From: Leptolyngbyaceae cyanobacterium
Lineage (GTDB): Bacteria > Cyanobacteriota > Cyanobacteriia > Cyanobacteriales > Aerosakkonemataceae
Assembly: GCA_036703985.1 (NCBI GenBank)
Contig: DATNQN010000011.1
Coordinates: 1-64,000, forward strand
Direction of reading: 5' to 3'
Length of the DNA: 64,000 nt
Every line of letters begins with the position of its first letter. The first letter of the stretch is position 1. Of this stretch, positions 26,429-35,715 are shown piece after piece. The notes under the pieces are model-generated. The model searched no databases, was not told the origin of the DNA, and saw only the letters and a program-made list of their open reading frames with translations. A program made the position numbers and the translations under genes.

Positions 26429-27380
26429 TGAAAAAAAGGTGATGTTTCAAAACAGCCGTATTCTAAATATAGTCTTTTTGATTGCTCATCGGTGATACCG
26501 ATGATATTTTATCTAATGCAATGAAATATCAAGCGTTAATAACTTTCTATATGGTTTAGGCACTCTATGTAAAATGGGTTTTAAATAAAAGTTTTACATA
26601 TAATATCGTGTCTGGCTGCATTGGTATTGTCATCCGGTTATATGCTGTCATCAAAAACCATCTTATAAACCAGCCCCCTACAACTAGATAACTTATACAA
26701 GTGCCCTGCTGCGATCGGATATTAAATAAAACTCCAATTTCTTTAAATAAAAATCGTCAAATTACCAGCTTTTTAAGTGCCAACTGGTAAAGATTAAAGG
26801 ATATTTATTTATCCGTTCTTAGTTGAGTATAAGTAATTTTCAGTTATTCGAGTTTTACCTAAATTTAAAGTATCATTGTTCGGTGAAATATGAATATTTG
26901 TGGTTATTTTATCATAAAATTTTAGCAACCAGAGATAGAATTGAATCCTAATCTCAGATAGTCAGGGTGTTTGCCATGCTTGCAGGCTTGACCTTAAGAG
27001 CGATCGAAGTCATTATGATACCGCACCAGGAGAGTTTTTCCTGGCAGTTCGACTTTCTAGGAACTATTTCTCGATCTCAAGGAGAAAAAAATAGGGGTTG
27101 TAGCCAAGATGTTGTAACTTATGGGAGTAAACCTTGAAACTAACCGGATTAAAGTTGAAAACCGCAACTATCCGGGGTCTGGCGTTGTGCTGTGGAGTGA
27201 TTTGTCCCCGCTCTCTGGCTAGCGGGATATCTTATTCTTTATGGAAACGCTCGTCAACTAGGATACTCTCCTATCGGTAAAAAACATTTACTGTTAAATC
27301 CGATCGGGAAATCGAGAGGAGCAGTACACGGAGTTGCTTTGAACTTGGGAGTCGATCGAAAATAAGTTTTCACTCAAGTC
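26429..27380. other. Long spacer with two compact hairpins
   Basis: Most of this 950-base stretch is A+T-rich with no credible gene. Between 27144 and 27226 there are two hairpins: CCGGAT/ATCCGG with inner GTTG/CAAC (27144-27175), and CCCGCT/AGCGGG (27207-27226). They lie about 155-235 bases before the TPR gene and may be part of its leader or a small RNA. A 54-codon frame at about 26976 has no supporting features. Confidence 0.35.
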
Positions 27381-28358
27381 ATGTATCACCAAAAAAAAGA
27401 TCAGCCCGAAATAATTGATATTCAAGGAGTGCGCCTGGATTCTCACAGTCTGAGCGCCCAAGGCATCCAATGGACTGTCCGCATCCAGATGGAAGACTAC
27501 CAAGCAGCACTGGCAAATTACAACCAGGCAATTCTGCTCGATCCGAATAATTCAGGTGCCTACTACAATCGAGGTGCCGTCTACATGGGGCTGAGAAATT
27601 ATCAAGCAGCGCTGGCAGATTACTACCAGGTAATCCAACTCGATCCGTATAATGCAGGTGCTTATCACAACCAAGGCGCTGCTTATATGGGATTGGGAGA
27701 TTATCAAGCAGCACTAGCTGCTTTCAATCGGGCAATTGAACTCGATCCGCACAACGCAGTAGCATACAACAGTCGAGGAGCCGTCATTTATCATTTAGGG
27801 CTGCATCAAGGAGAGATCGCCCAAAATGTGGAAAAGGCTTTGGCAGACTATGATGAAGCGATTCGCATCAATCCCAACTATGCTTCGGCATATAATAACC
27901 GGGGCAACCTAAAGGCTTTTTTAGGAGACGATCGAGGATCGATCGCCGATTATAACGAAGCGATTCGACTCAATCCCGATGATGGCCAAGCTTACTACAA
28001 TCGAGGGATTATTCGCTATCGGATGGGAGCGCAACTAGATGCCATTGCAGATTTCACCCGCACGATCGAACTTAACCCCAACTACGCAGAAGCATATAAC
28101 AATAGAGGTATCGTCTGGGCAGAAATGACCGATTGCCAACAAGCGATCGCAGATTATAACAAAGCCATTGAAATCAATCCCTATTATGCCGATGCCTATT
28201 ACAACCGCGCTCATTGTCGCAGTGCTTTTACAGACGATGTAGCTGTCATAGAAGATTTTCAGAAAGCCGCTCAACTTTATCTAGAACAAGGAATCACCGA
28301 TGACTATCACATGGCATTAGATAACATTAAAAAATTGCAGGAAATTGGTAATTCCTAA
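27381..28358 (+). CDS. Tetratricopeptide repeat protein
   Basis: A 325-residue protein made of about eight TPR units (from residue about 37 to the end), each with patterns such as YQAALANYNQAI, LDPNNSGAYYNRGAVYMGL. The repeats are close to the consensus, and many contain AYYNRG or AYNNRG, so they arose by internal duplication. No signal peptide or membrane helix, so probably a cytoplasmic protein-protein scaffold. The first 35 residues are non-repetitive. The ATG has no clear ribosome site; a start at Met37 (MEDYQAALAN) is possible but would remove only the non-repeat leader. Confidence 0.82.
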   Translation: MYHQKKDQPEIIDIQGVRLDSHSLSAQGIQWTVRIQMEDYQAALANYNQAILLDPNNSGAYYNRGAVYMGLRNYQAALADYYQVIQLDPYNAGAYHNQGAAYMGLGDYQAALAAFNRAIELDPHNAVAYNSRGAVIYHLGLHQGEIAQNVEKALADYDEAIRINPNYASAYNNRGNLKAFLGDDRGSIADYNEAIRLNPDDGQAYYNRGIIRYRMGAQLDAIADFTRTIELNPNYAEAYNNRGIVWAEMTDCQQAIADYNKAIEINPYYADAYYNRAHCRSAFTDDVAVIEDFQKAAQLYLEQGITDDYHMALDNIKKLQEIGNS

Positions 28359-28506
28359 TTGCTGCATTACTTAAGCAATTTTAAATTTTAATTGTTAAAT
28401 TTTACAGGAGACAGTAGGCAGGAAGCAGGGAGCAAAATTTTAATTAATAAATTTTCCTTCTCCCTTTTTCTTTCCCTCTTCCCTCACTTTCTCCTCACGT
28501 CCTTCC

Positions 28507-29346
28507 TCATTCAAATCTATATTCATTCCAATCGCAAACAGGTTGGTAACCAATAGTTTGATAAATGTGATTAGAAGTAGGATTAGACAAATCAGTAAAC
28601 AAAAAACAATAGCGAGAATTTTCCTGAAGAAGCTGCTGACTCAGAGTAGCAACACAAGAAGTTGCATAACCTTTTTTCCGATATTCCGGTGGTGTATAAA
28701 CGGGGGCAATGGGTTTGCCATTCGGCGTTCCTCCTCTCGCGTAGCCAACCATCGATACAGGTACGCCATCTTCCCACAAATAAAGGCAATTGTTCTTCAG
28801 TTTATAATCGATAAAGCGAGCGCTATCATCGTAAATCTCGCCCATTGCCTCCATCAAAAATGCTTCGTACCAATTAATTAATAAATTGCGATCGCGTTCG
28901 GTAGCAAGCCGCATATAACCGTTACTCAAAGCAATCGGTTCCACTTTTTCTAATTGATGAATTCGCATTTGTGTCTTAATTCGATAAGATTCCCCTGAGA
29001 GAGATTGCCATATCCGAGCAAAAGTTTCTGATTCCTTAGTAAAGCTACTTACACCAGGTAACTTTTCTTTCTGCAAGTGCAAATCTTGCGCGATCGCTTC
29101 TAACGCACCAAAATCTGTTGTTTTTGATAGCAAAAGATTATACGGCGGCGTTCTCATTGCCACTGCTACCGCATTTCCTTCTACTTCCACGCTAGCCAAA
29201 TAAGGCTGACAATTGTACCGTTCTGGATGATTAATTAAAGTATCGATGATGCCTAATGGTAAACAATGGTGTGCTTCGTACTTAAGTAAATAATCTTTGA
29301 CTTTCTGGTAAAATTGATTAGGCTCGTCAAACCGTTGTAATTTCAT
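28507..29346 (-). CDS. GNAT family N-acetyltransferase
   Basis: A 279-residue protein with a C-terminal GNAT domain (about 145-279). The acetyl-CoA binding motif A region is APVYTPPEYRKKGYATSCVA, followed by FTDLSNPTSNHIYQTIGYQP. The N-terminal 140 residues form a separate domain often found with this GNAT subgroup. Acceptor substrate unknown. The gene is separated by a 235-base spacer from a second acetyltransferase gene on the same strand; the two are only distantly alike. Confidence 0.85.
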   Translation of the reverse strand: MKLQRFDEPNQFYQKVKDYLLKYEAHHCLPLGIIDTLINHPERYNCQPYLASVEVEGNAVAVAMRTPPYNLLLSKTTDFGALEAIAQDLHLQKEKLPGVSSFTKESETFARIWQSLSGESYRIKTQMRIHQLEKVEPIALSNGYMRLATERDRNLLINWYEAFLMEAMGEIYDDSARFIDYKLKNNCLYLWEDGVPVSMVGYARGGTPNGKPIAPVYTPPEYRKKGYATSCVATLSQQLLQENSRYCFLFTDLSNPTSNHIYQTIGYQPVCDWNEYRFE

Positions 29347-29581
29347 TAATTATTGCCTCATTGTAAGATTTTCAGGATTTACGCAATTGGCATACTAACA
29401 TTTTGTATCAAGAGACAGAGCCTTTTTCGTTCACGGGTTAAACCTGGAAACGAGGAATCATCAAAGAAATTTTTGCTTATTTCAAGCCCCGTCCTTTTAA
29501 GGCGGTAAGGCGGAGTCAATCTAAAATGTAAAATCCAAAATTTAAAATCGAATGACACTTGCTTAAGTTCTAATTTTTAAT

Positions 29582-30112
29582 CTAGGTTTTAGATTTTACC
29601 AGAAATGAATCTAAATCTAGACTATAATAAACTGTCTCTACATTATTATTATATTCTGTTCGCTCTAATTTCATCCCTGCTTTTTCCATTACTCGCAAAG
29701 AAGCAGTATTTTCGCGATCGGCACTAGCCATAATTCGTTGAAAACCAAGACATTCAAAACCATATTTAATCATCGCTTTAGCAACTTCCGCCGCCAATCC
29801 TTGACCCCAGTAATTTGGCGCGATGCCAAACAGAAGTTCTAGTTGCGGAGATTCGTGAAAATACCAGAATCCAGAAAATCCAATGAGTTGAGTCTCTTCC
29901 CGAAAAAATACGCCCCAAAGCCCGAACTTATTATCTTGAAATGAGACAATGCTATCTTTAACTAGATCAATAGCCTGATTTTTAGGAATAATTTGGTCAT
30001 CCCACAAATATTTACGCACTTTCGACTCGTTCCATAACTGATGAATTGCATCAACATCATCTAGCTTCATCGATCGCAAGAGCAACCGCTTTGTTGTAAT
30101 TGTAAAATCCAT
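29582..30112 (-). CDS. RimJ/RimL-type GNAT acetyltransferase
   Basis: A 176-residue single-domain GNAT of the RimJ/RimL class: TKRLLLRSMKLDDVDAIHQL at the start, the pantetheine-binding stretch GIAPNYWGQGLAAEVAKAMI, and ENTASLRVMEKAGMKLER near the end. Such enzymes acetylate protein N-termini or small amines; the substrate is not predictable. It is divergent from the Rieske oxygenase gene, with about 108 bases between the starts. Confidence 0.88.
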   Translation of the reverse strand: MDFTITTKRLLLRSMKLDDVDAIHQLWNESKVRKYLWDDQIIPKNQAIDLVKDSIVSFQDNKFGLWGVFFREETQLIGFSGFWYFHESPQLELLFGIAPNYWGQGLAAEVAKAMIKYGFECLGFQRIMASADRENTASLRVMEKAGMKLERTEYNNNVETVYYSLDLDSFLVKSKT

Positions 30113-30220
30113 TTTTTTAAAATAAATTTGGGTTTCCGTAATTGAATTAAAGCAAAACAGATACTTTTTAGCGATTGGTCAATCTAAAATTTAAAATTAA
30201 CTATCTAAAATCGGTTGACC

Positions 30221-31354
30221 ATGAGCGAATTTTACCCAACTGCGTCTACCTCGAGCAAAGGTGCTCAAACACTACCTGGCAGATATTTTAGTTGTGAAAC
30301 CATATTTAAAGAAGAGATCGATCGCATTTTTTTCTCCCGTTGGCTGTGCATCGGACGCCAAGAACAAATTCCCAACCCCGGAGACTACTTTCTTTGGCAA
30401 ATTGGCTTGGAAAGTATCATCGTGTTGCGCGATCGCAACGCAGAAGTCAGAGCATTTTATAACATTTGTCGTCATCGAGGAACCCGTTTGTGTACCCAAC
30501 AACAAGGAAATTTTGCCAAAACTATTTCTTGTCCTTACCACGCCTGGGCATATAACTTAGATGGGAGGTTGTTGGTAGCACCGTTAATGAACGAGTTAGA
30601 AGACTTTTACCAACAAGATTATCCCCTTTATCCCGTAACCATCGCTACTTGGGAAGGATTTCTTTTCCTCAACTTAGCAAAATCGCCAGAACCTTTCATC
30701 ACTGCTTTTGCACCTTTAATTAGTAAATTTTCCCAATGGCAATTACCGACATTGCGAGTAGTTTATTCCATTGAATACCAAGTAAGAGCTAATTGGAAAT
30801 TGATTTTTCAGAATTACTCGGAATGTTATCATTGTCCGACCATTCACCCTGCCTTAGCAAAACAATCTTTCTATCGCAGTGGTGAAAACAACTTGTTTGA
30901 AGGCTCTTTTTTGGGTGGATTCATGACGATCGAAAAACCGGGCGGCAGCCTAACGATGAGTGGTAGCAGGTGCGCGATGCCTCTGGGAAATATTTCGGGA
31001 GAAGACTTGCAACGAGTTTACTATTACTCGATTTTTCCCAATATGTTTCTCAGCCTCCACCCAGATTATGTCATGGTTCACCGACTTTCTCCGGAAAGCC
31101 CCGATCGCACTCGAATTATTTGCGAATGGTTATTCGACCCCAAATCGATCGATCTAACAACTTTTAACCCCCAGGATGCAGTGGAATTATGGGATCTTAC
31201 CAATCGACAAGACTGGCAGATGTGCGAATTGATGCAAGCAGGCGTAACGTCTCGCGCTTGGACTCATGGCCCTTACGCCACCGCAGAAAGCTTATTAGCC
31301 GCATTTGACCGAGAATACCTGAAAGCGATCGGTCACTTGGCTCCGAAAGATTGA
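30221..31354 (+). CDS. Rieske ring-hydroxylating oxygenase, alpha subunit
   Basis: A 377-residue Rieske non-haem iron oxygenase. The [2Fe-2S] ligands are in CRHRGTRL (about 83-90) and CPYHAWAYNLDGRL (about 103). The mononuclear iron site is NYSECYHCPTIHPAL (about 198-212), with a later acidic ligand expected near the C-terminus. I chose ATG 30221; a TTG at 30215 is the only earlier option. Cyanobacterial members of this family act on choline-like, aromatic or pigment substrates; this one is unassigned. No reductase or ferredoxin gene is adjacent, so electrons must come from general cell ferredoxins. Confidence 0.88.
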   Translation: MSEFYPTASTSSKGAQTLPGRYFSCETIFKEEIDRIFFSRWLCIGRQEQIPNPGDYFLWQIGLESIIVLRDRNAEVRAFYNICRHRGTRLCTQQQGNFAKTISCPYHAWAYNLDGRLLVAPLMNELEDFYQQDYPLYPVTIATWEGFLFLNLAKSPEPFITAFAPLISKFSQWQLPTLRVVYSIEYQVRANWKLIFQNYSECYHCPTIHPALAKQSFYRSGENNLFEGSFLGGFMTIEKPGGSLTMSGSRCAMPLGNISGEDLQRVYYYSIFPNMFLSLHPDYVMVHRLSPESPDRTRIICEWLFDPKSIDLTTFNPQDAVELWDLTNRQDWQMCELMQAGVTSRAWTHGPYATAESLLAAFDREYLKAIGHLAPKD

Positions 31355-31418
31355 TTTGTTACAGAATCATGAGATAGCGATATGGAGAGATGAGGGGAGG
31401 AGAAAAGGGGGAAAATTT

Positions 31419-31505
31419 GTGAGTTCTCAGTTCTGAGTTCTGAATTCTGAATTCTGACTCTTGACTCCTGCCTTCAGCCTTCATCCTTCACACTTCATCC
31501 TTTAC
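31419..31505. repeat. GAATTCTGA and CCTTCA simple repeats
   Basis: Reiterated (T)GAATTCTGA/GACTCCTGA units run into CCTTCATCCTTCA units. Similar GAATTCTGA clusters lie at about 49100-49160 and 58062-58093. No gene seen. Confidence 0.6.
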
Positions 31506-31675
31506 TAAGTGTCACAGCCAAATGCCGAAATCCCATAAATTACTGATACCAAAGTGGGAGCAATACCAATATTTGAGGTCTATATGCCCCACTATTTAGA
31601 AAAAACTAGCCCGTACCAGCTGCGTAAATTTTCGGCATTAGTTTAAACTCCATACAGATTCAGAGGAGTGAATAG

Positions 31676-32491
31676 ATGAATTTGCGTCGAGATGCTTTAG
31701 AAGTTCTTAAAGAAACCAGTAGGACTTTCTACATACCAATCAGTCGTTTGCCCCAAAAGCTACAAGCCGCCGTAGCCTCAGCATATCTCTGTATGCGCGC
31801 GATCGATGAAATTGAAGACCACCCAGACTTAGATAACGTCGCCAAAGGCAAACTATTGCGGAGTATCAGTTTAGGCTTACAAGCAGCCGCAGAAGGAGGT
31901 GACCTGAAAGATTTCTCCCTACCATCATCCATGCACGGGTGCGAGTTACCAGAAGTATCGATTCGGGTAGGAGAATGGGCAATGCTGGCTCCAGACAGCA
32001 TTGCGCCTCGCGTTTGGGATGCTACCGCAGCAATGGCCGATCGCATGGCATACTGGGCTACCAATAGCTGGACGATTAACACCGAAGCCGACTTAAATCG
32101 CTACACCTTTAGCGTTGCCGGCGCAGTAGGAGTATTACTCTCCGACCTGTGGGCTTGGTACGATGGCACTCAGACCGATCGAATCCAAGCGATCGGATTT
32201 GGTCGAGGATTACAAGCAGTCAACATCTTGCGTAATCACAACGAAGATCTCGTCCGTGGCGTCAACTTCTTCCCAGATGGCTGGACGGCAAACGATATGC
32301 AGATTTACGCTCGACGCAATCTCAAACTAGCTGACGCCTACACCACATCTTTACCATCAGGGCCAGCCTTGAACTTCTGCCAAATTCCCCTCACCTTAGC
32401 CCACGCCACCCTCGACGTACTCGCTCACGGTGAAAGCAAACTCAGTCGCAGCGCTGTTTTAGCTTTAATTTCTAAAGTAACGGGCGCTTAG
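31676..32491 (+). CDS. Squalene/phytoene synthase family protein
   Basis: A 271-residue trans-isoprenyl diphosphate synthase (head-to-head) family enzyme. The first Asp-rich motif is MRAIDEIEDHPD (about 41-52) and the second region reads NILRNHNEDLVRGVNFFP, where the usual first Asp of DxxxD is Asn. GAGGAG precedes the ATG. It opens the hopanoid island (hpnP is the next gene), so making squalene for the squalene-hopene cyclase is the best guess. A phytoene or HpnC/HpnD-like role is not excluded. It is shorter than classical squalene synthases (about 340). Repeats separate it from hpnP by about 200 bases. Confidence 0.75.
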   Translation: MNLRRDALEVLKETSRTFYIPISRLPQKLQAAVASAYLCMRAIDEIEDHPDLDNVAKGKLLRSISLGLQAAAEGGDLKDFSLPSSMHGCELPEVSIRVGEWAMLAPDSIAPRVWDATAAMADRMAYWATNSWTINTEADLNRYTFSVAGAVGVLLSDLWAWYDGTQTDRIQAIGFGRGLQAVNILRNHNEDLVRGVNFFPDGWTANDMQIYARRNLKLADAYTTSLPSGPALNFCQIPLTLAHATLDVLAHGESKLSRSAVLALISKVTGA

Positions 32492-32640
32492 GGAAATAGG
32501 GAGATGGGGGGATGAGGGGATGGGGAATGGGGAGATGGGGAGAAAAAGAAAATAAATTAATTTTTATCCTTATATCCTTCAGACTTCACCCTTCAGCCTT
32601 CAGACTTCATCCTTCATCCTTTCCCCCCTTTCCCTAGCCC
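32492..32640. repeat. GATGGGGA and CCTTCA low-complexity repeats
   Basis: Purine-rich GGGATGGGGAGATGGGG units are followed by CCTTCAGACTTCA units. The same pair, in the same order, begins the window (1-82). This suggests a composite repeat element of roughly 150 bases. Confidence 0.6.
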
Positions 32641-32694
32641 CTTCCGAAACTGCTATAAATACGAACAAGTTTCATATAGTGAGGAGAAACACGG

Positions 32695-34353
32695 ATGACT
32701 GCCAAGCTAAAAACTTTCGAGCAGCCAGTGCCAGAAATGACCACAGGGAGAAAACGCTACATACCACAGAACCATCGTCGTATTCTCTGCATTTTTCCCC
32801 AATACACCCCGTCATTTGGTACTTTTCACCACGCTTATCCCCTCACCAATCGCGTGAAAGCTTTTATGCCACCTCAGGGAATCTTAGTGGTGGCGGCTTA
32901 TTTACCCCAAGAGTGGGAAATTCGCTTTATTGATGAAAATGTTCAACCTGCGAAAAGATCGGATTATAAATGGGCAGATGTAGTAATCGCCAGCGGAATG
33001 CACATTCAGCGTCCGCAATTAAATAAAATCAACGAACTCGCCCACAAAGAAGGAAAAATCACCATTATCGGTGGCCCTTCCGTATCCGGTTGTCCGGAAT
33101 ATTACCCGACTTTCGACATCCTGCACTTGGGTGAATTAGGGGACGCTACGGATTTAATGATTGAATATATCGATCTGCATAGCCAACGACCCCCAAGACA
33201 AATTCGTTTTGAAACAAAAGAAAGATTACCATTAAGCGAATTTCCCATCCCCGCATATCATTTAGCAAATATCAATCATTATTTACTCGGTAGCGTTCAA
33301 TTTTCTAGCGGTTGTCCTTATCGCTGTGAATTTTGCGATATTCCCGAACTGTACGGACGCAATCCCCGCTTGAAAACTCCAGAACAAGTATTAGCTGAAT
33401 TAGATGCCATTCTCGCATCGGGTAACCCAGGTGCGATCTATTTTGTCGATGATAATTTCGTCGGTAATCGCCGTGCCGTAATGGACTTGCTACCCTACTT
33501 AATTCAGTGGCAAAAAAATAACGGTTATCCAGTTCAATTCGCCTGTGAAGCCACCCTCAATCTCGCCCAAAGTCCCAAGCTTTTAGAAATGATGCGGGAA
33601 GCTTATTTTTGTACGGTTTTTTGCGGCATCGAAACACCAGAACCGGAAGCATTACACTCGATTTCTAAAGACCATAATTTAAGTATGCCGATTTTAGAAG
33701 CTGTGAAAATTTTAAACAGCTACGGCATGGAAGTAGTATCGGGAATCATCATGGGATTGGATACGGATACGCCAGATACAGCCGATCGAATTATCGAATT
33801 TATGCGGCTTTCTAATATTCCTATGCTGACGATTAATTTACTTTATGCTTTACCGAGAACTCCTTTATGGCGAAGATTAGAAGCAGAAGGCAGGTTAATT
33901 TTTGATGAAAAGCGGGAATCAAATGTAGAGTTTCTCTTACCTTATGAACAAGTGGTGGAAATGTGGCAACGCTGCGTTACTACTGCTTACGAACCAGAAT
34001 TTTTATATCAACGTTTTGCTTACAATATGGAACACACCTATCCAAATCGGATCAAAGTTCCCAACAGTCCTCAACGTGCTTCTTTAGCTAATATTCGCAA
34101 GGGTTTAACTATTCTGGGTAATATTTTGTTGCGCGTCGGCGTGTTTGGTAGTTACCGCGAAACTTTTTGGAAGATGGCAAAACCAGCATTAAAAGCTGGA
34201 AAAATTGAAGATGTGATTCACGTTGGCTTAGTAGGACATCATTTGATTGAGTTTACGCGCCAGTGTGCTACAGGTGAAGAATCAGCTTCTTTTTATTCTC
34301 AAAAAGTTCGCAGTCAACCTCAGTCTATGCCTGTGAAAGTTGGTTCTCGTTAA
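32695..34353 (+). CDS. hpnP: Hopanoid C-2 methylase, B12-binding radical SAM
   Basis: A 552-residue enzyme that methylates hopanoids at C-2. Residues about 30-190 form a B12-binding-like domain (RILCIFPQYTPSFGTFHHAY, IGGPSVSGCPEYYP). The radical SAM cluster motif CPYRCEFC is at about 207-214, followed by DIPELYGRNPRLKTPEQVL. A C-terminal DUF4070-like region closes the protein. Length and motif order match HpnP and are longer than HpnJ. AGGAG lies about ten bases before the ATG. Neighbouring hopanoid genes (hpnH, hpnA, hpnG, hpnB, shc) support the call. It predicts 2-methylhopanoid production. Confidence 0.87.
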   Translation: MTAKLKTFEQPVPEMTTGRKRYIPQNHRRILCIFPQYTPSFGTFHHAYPLTNRVKAFMPPQGILVVAAYLPQEWEIRFIDENVQPAKRSDYKWADVVIASGMHIQRPQLNKINELAHKEGKITIIGGPSVSGCPEYYPTFDILHLGELGDATDLMIEYIDLHSQRPPRQIRFETKERLPLSEFPIPAYHLANINHYLLGSVQFSSGCPYRCEFCDIPELYGRNPRLKTPEQVLAELDAILASGNPGAIYFVDDNFVGNRRAVMDLLPYLIQWQKNNGYPVQFACEATLNLAQSPKLLEMMREAYFCTVFCGIETPEPEALHSISKDHNLSMPILEAVKILNSYGMEVVSGIIMGLDTDTPDTADRIIEFMRLSNIPMLTINLLYALPRTPLWRRLEAEGRLIFDEKRESNVEFLLPYEQVVEMWQRCVTTAYEPEFLYQRFAYNMEHTYPNRIKVPNSPQRASLANIRKGLTILGNILLRVGVFGSYRETFWKMAKPALKAGKIEDVIHVGLVGHHLIEFTRQCATGEESASFYSQKVRSQPQSMPVKVGSR

Positions 34354-34420
34354 ATCAATGGTATCCACTGATGCAAAGATGCGAAAAATTATCTGTGGGA
34401 ATTAATGTTTAAATTTTACC

Positions 34421-34508
34421 GCAGATAAAAACAGATACACGCAGATAAACGCAGATAATATAGTTAAAGAATTGTAGGTTGGGTTTCCTAGCGTCAACTC
34501 AACCTACG
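34421..34508. repeat. CGCAGATAA and GTTGGGTT repeats
   Basis: ACCGCAGATAAAAACAGATA with further CGCAGATAA units, then TAGGTTGGGTTTCC...AACTCAACCTACG. It lies between the convergent hpnP and M50-like genes. Confidence 0.6.
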
Positions 34509-34520
34509 AAAACCCCAGTT

Positions 34521-35681
34521 TTATTTAGATGGCAAAAGACTATAAATTGCTGATTGCCATACTTTCTCGTAACTAAACAATAAAAAGGCTATTAGTGGCG
34601 TAAAAATACAGCCAAATAAGAAGTATTTAGCGACGATAGATAAGTCAACATTCAAGTAATCGTTGGCTAGAATGACAAAATCATTATCAATTACGCCGCC
34701 GATACCTTCTTCATAAAAGCTTCGGAAATCTGGATTAAAAATTAAATCCCATGAGAATTGCCAGTCGGAAAAGAAGAGAAAAAAGCCCAGCATTGCGTAA
34801 AGTGGACGTTCTATATCTATGCGGCAGAAATAGCCTCCGATCGCAAAATACAAACAGACAGTTATAGCTACTAATTCCATACCATGACCCATAAAGGTGA
34901 TTAACATTCTAGACATAGGCGTTCGTAATATCCACGTATAAATTACGGTGAAGCAAATTAAGAATATTAAAGAACGACGAGATTGGCGACATTGATAAAA
35001 TAGAAATGCGATTAACCCATAAATTATTCCTAAAATTAAACGAGATTGCGCCAAAGCAAGTGTAATTCCACCTCCATAGAGAATGTTAACGCTGGGAATC
35101 GCTGGGTATCCGAATAACCAATAGGTGAGTGCATGACCGACTTCATGCACCATGACTTGAAATCCGTTAAATAAAATTTTTAAAGGCACAAATATTTGGA
35201 AGATTACCGCCAATACAAATCCAATTGTTAAGGCTTGCAAACCTGCTTTTTCAATGGGTTTTGTAGGGAATTTTATCTGATAGGGTTTTTTCTTTTTCCT
35301 GGTTTCTTCAACTGGTACTGTTGTTTTTGATGAAAAATTAGTTTGGGTTGCTTGAGCTTGAGAACCTAGTATAAATTCTTCTGTCCAAACTGGGAGTTCG
35401 GCTCCTTTTTGATATCCTTGGAGTTGAATAATTGAAATGCCTAAACCGTGGATTCGCAGCAGTTCTCGGTCTATCAATATTTTGGCGGTTCGGATGTCAG
35501 GAATTTGTTCTGATTGTAAGGTAATTTTGATATGGTCATCGGTAATTTTGACGATCGCAGTTATTTGTTTGTGTGCTAAGGCTTGGTTGAGCAGTTGCGC
35601 GATCGCATTTTCATTCCTCTGCTGGGCTAATTGCAGAAGCTGTGGTCTTTTTAAGTTCTCGTCATTGTTGTTCATTGCCAA
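34521..35681 (-). CDS. M50-like membrane metalloprotease
   Basis: A 386-residue protein. Residues about 10-105 are a cyanobacterial domain also found twice in the protein at 21719-23626 (LLQLAQQRNENAIAQLLNQA ... GAELPVWTEEFILG). From about 145 on it is an integral membrane protein with about seven helices. The zinc-protease motif HEVGH (about 179-183) sits in a helix, as in M50 site-2-type proteases, followed by FGYPAIPSVNILYGGG. Its start lies 34 bases after the stop of the TetR-fusion gene on the same strand, so the two are probably cotranscribed. Activity is inferred from the motif only. Confidence 0.75.
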   Translation of the reverse strand: MAMNNNDENLKRPQLLQLAQQRNENAIAQLLNQALAHKQITAIVKITDDHIKITLQSEQIPDIRTAKILIDRELLRIHGLGISIIQLQGYQKGAELPVWTEEFILGSQAQATQTNFSSKTTVPVEETRKKKKPYQIKFPTKPIEKAGLQALTIGFVLAVIFQIFVPLKILFNGFQVMVHEVGHALTYWLFGYPAIPSVNILYGGGITLALAQSRLILGIIYGLIAFLFYQCRQSRRSLIFLICFTVIYTWILRTPMSRMLITFMGHGMELVAITVCLYFAIGGYFCRIDIERPLYAMLGFFLFFSDWQFSWDLIFNPDFRSFYEEGIGGVIDNDFVILANDYLNVDLSIVAKYFLFGCIFTPLIAFLLFSYEKVWQSAIYSLLPSK

Positions 35682-35715
35682 TTTTTGTCTTTTTTATCAG
35701 CTTAAAACATTAAAA

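Noticed and set aside
26976-27137. A 54-codon frame in the spacer before the TPR gene
   Set aside because: No ribosome site, no domain and odd composition; not enough support to call a gene.
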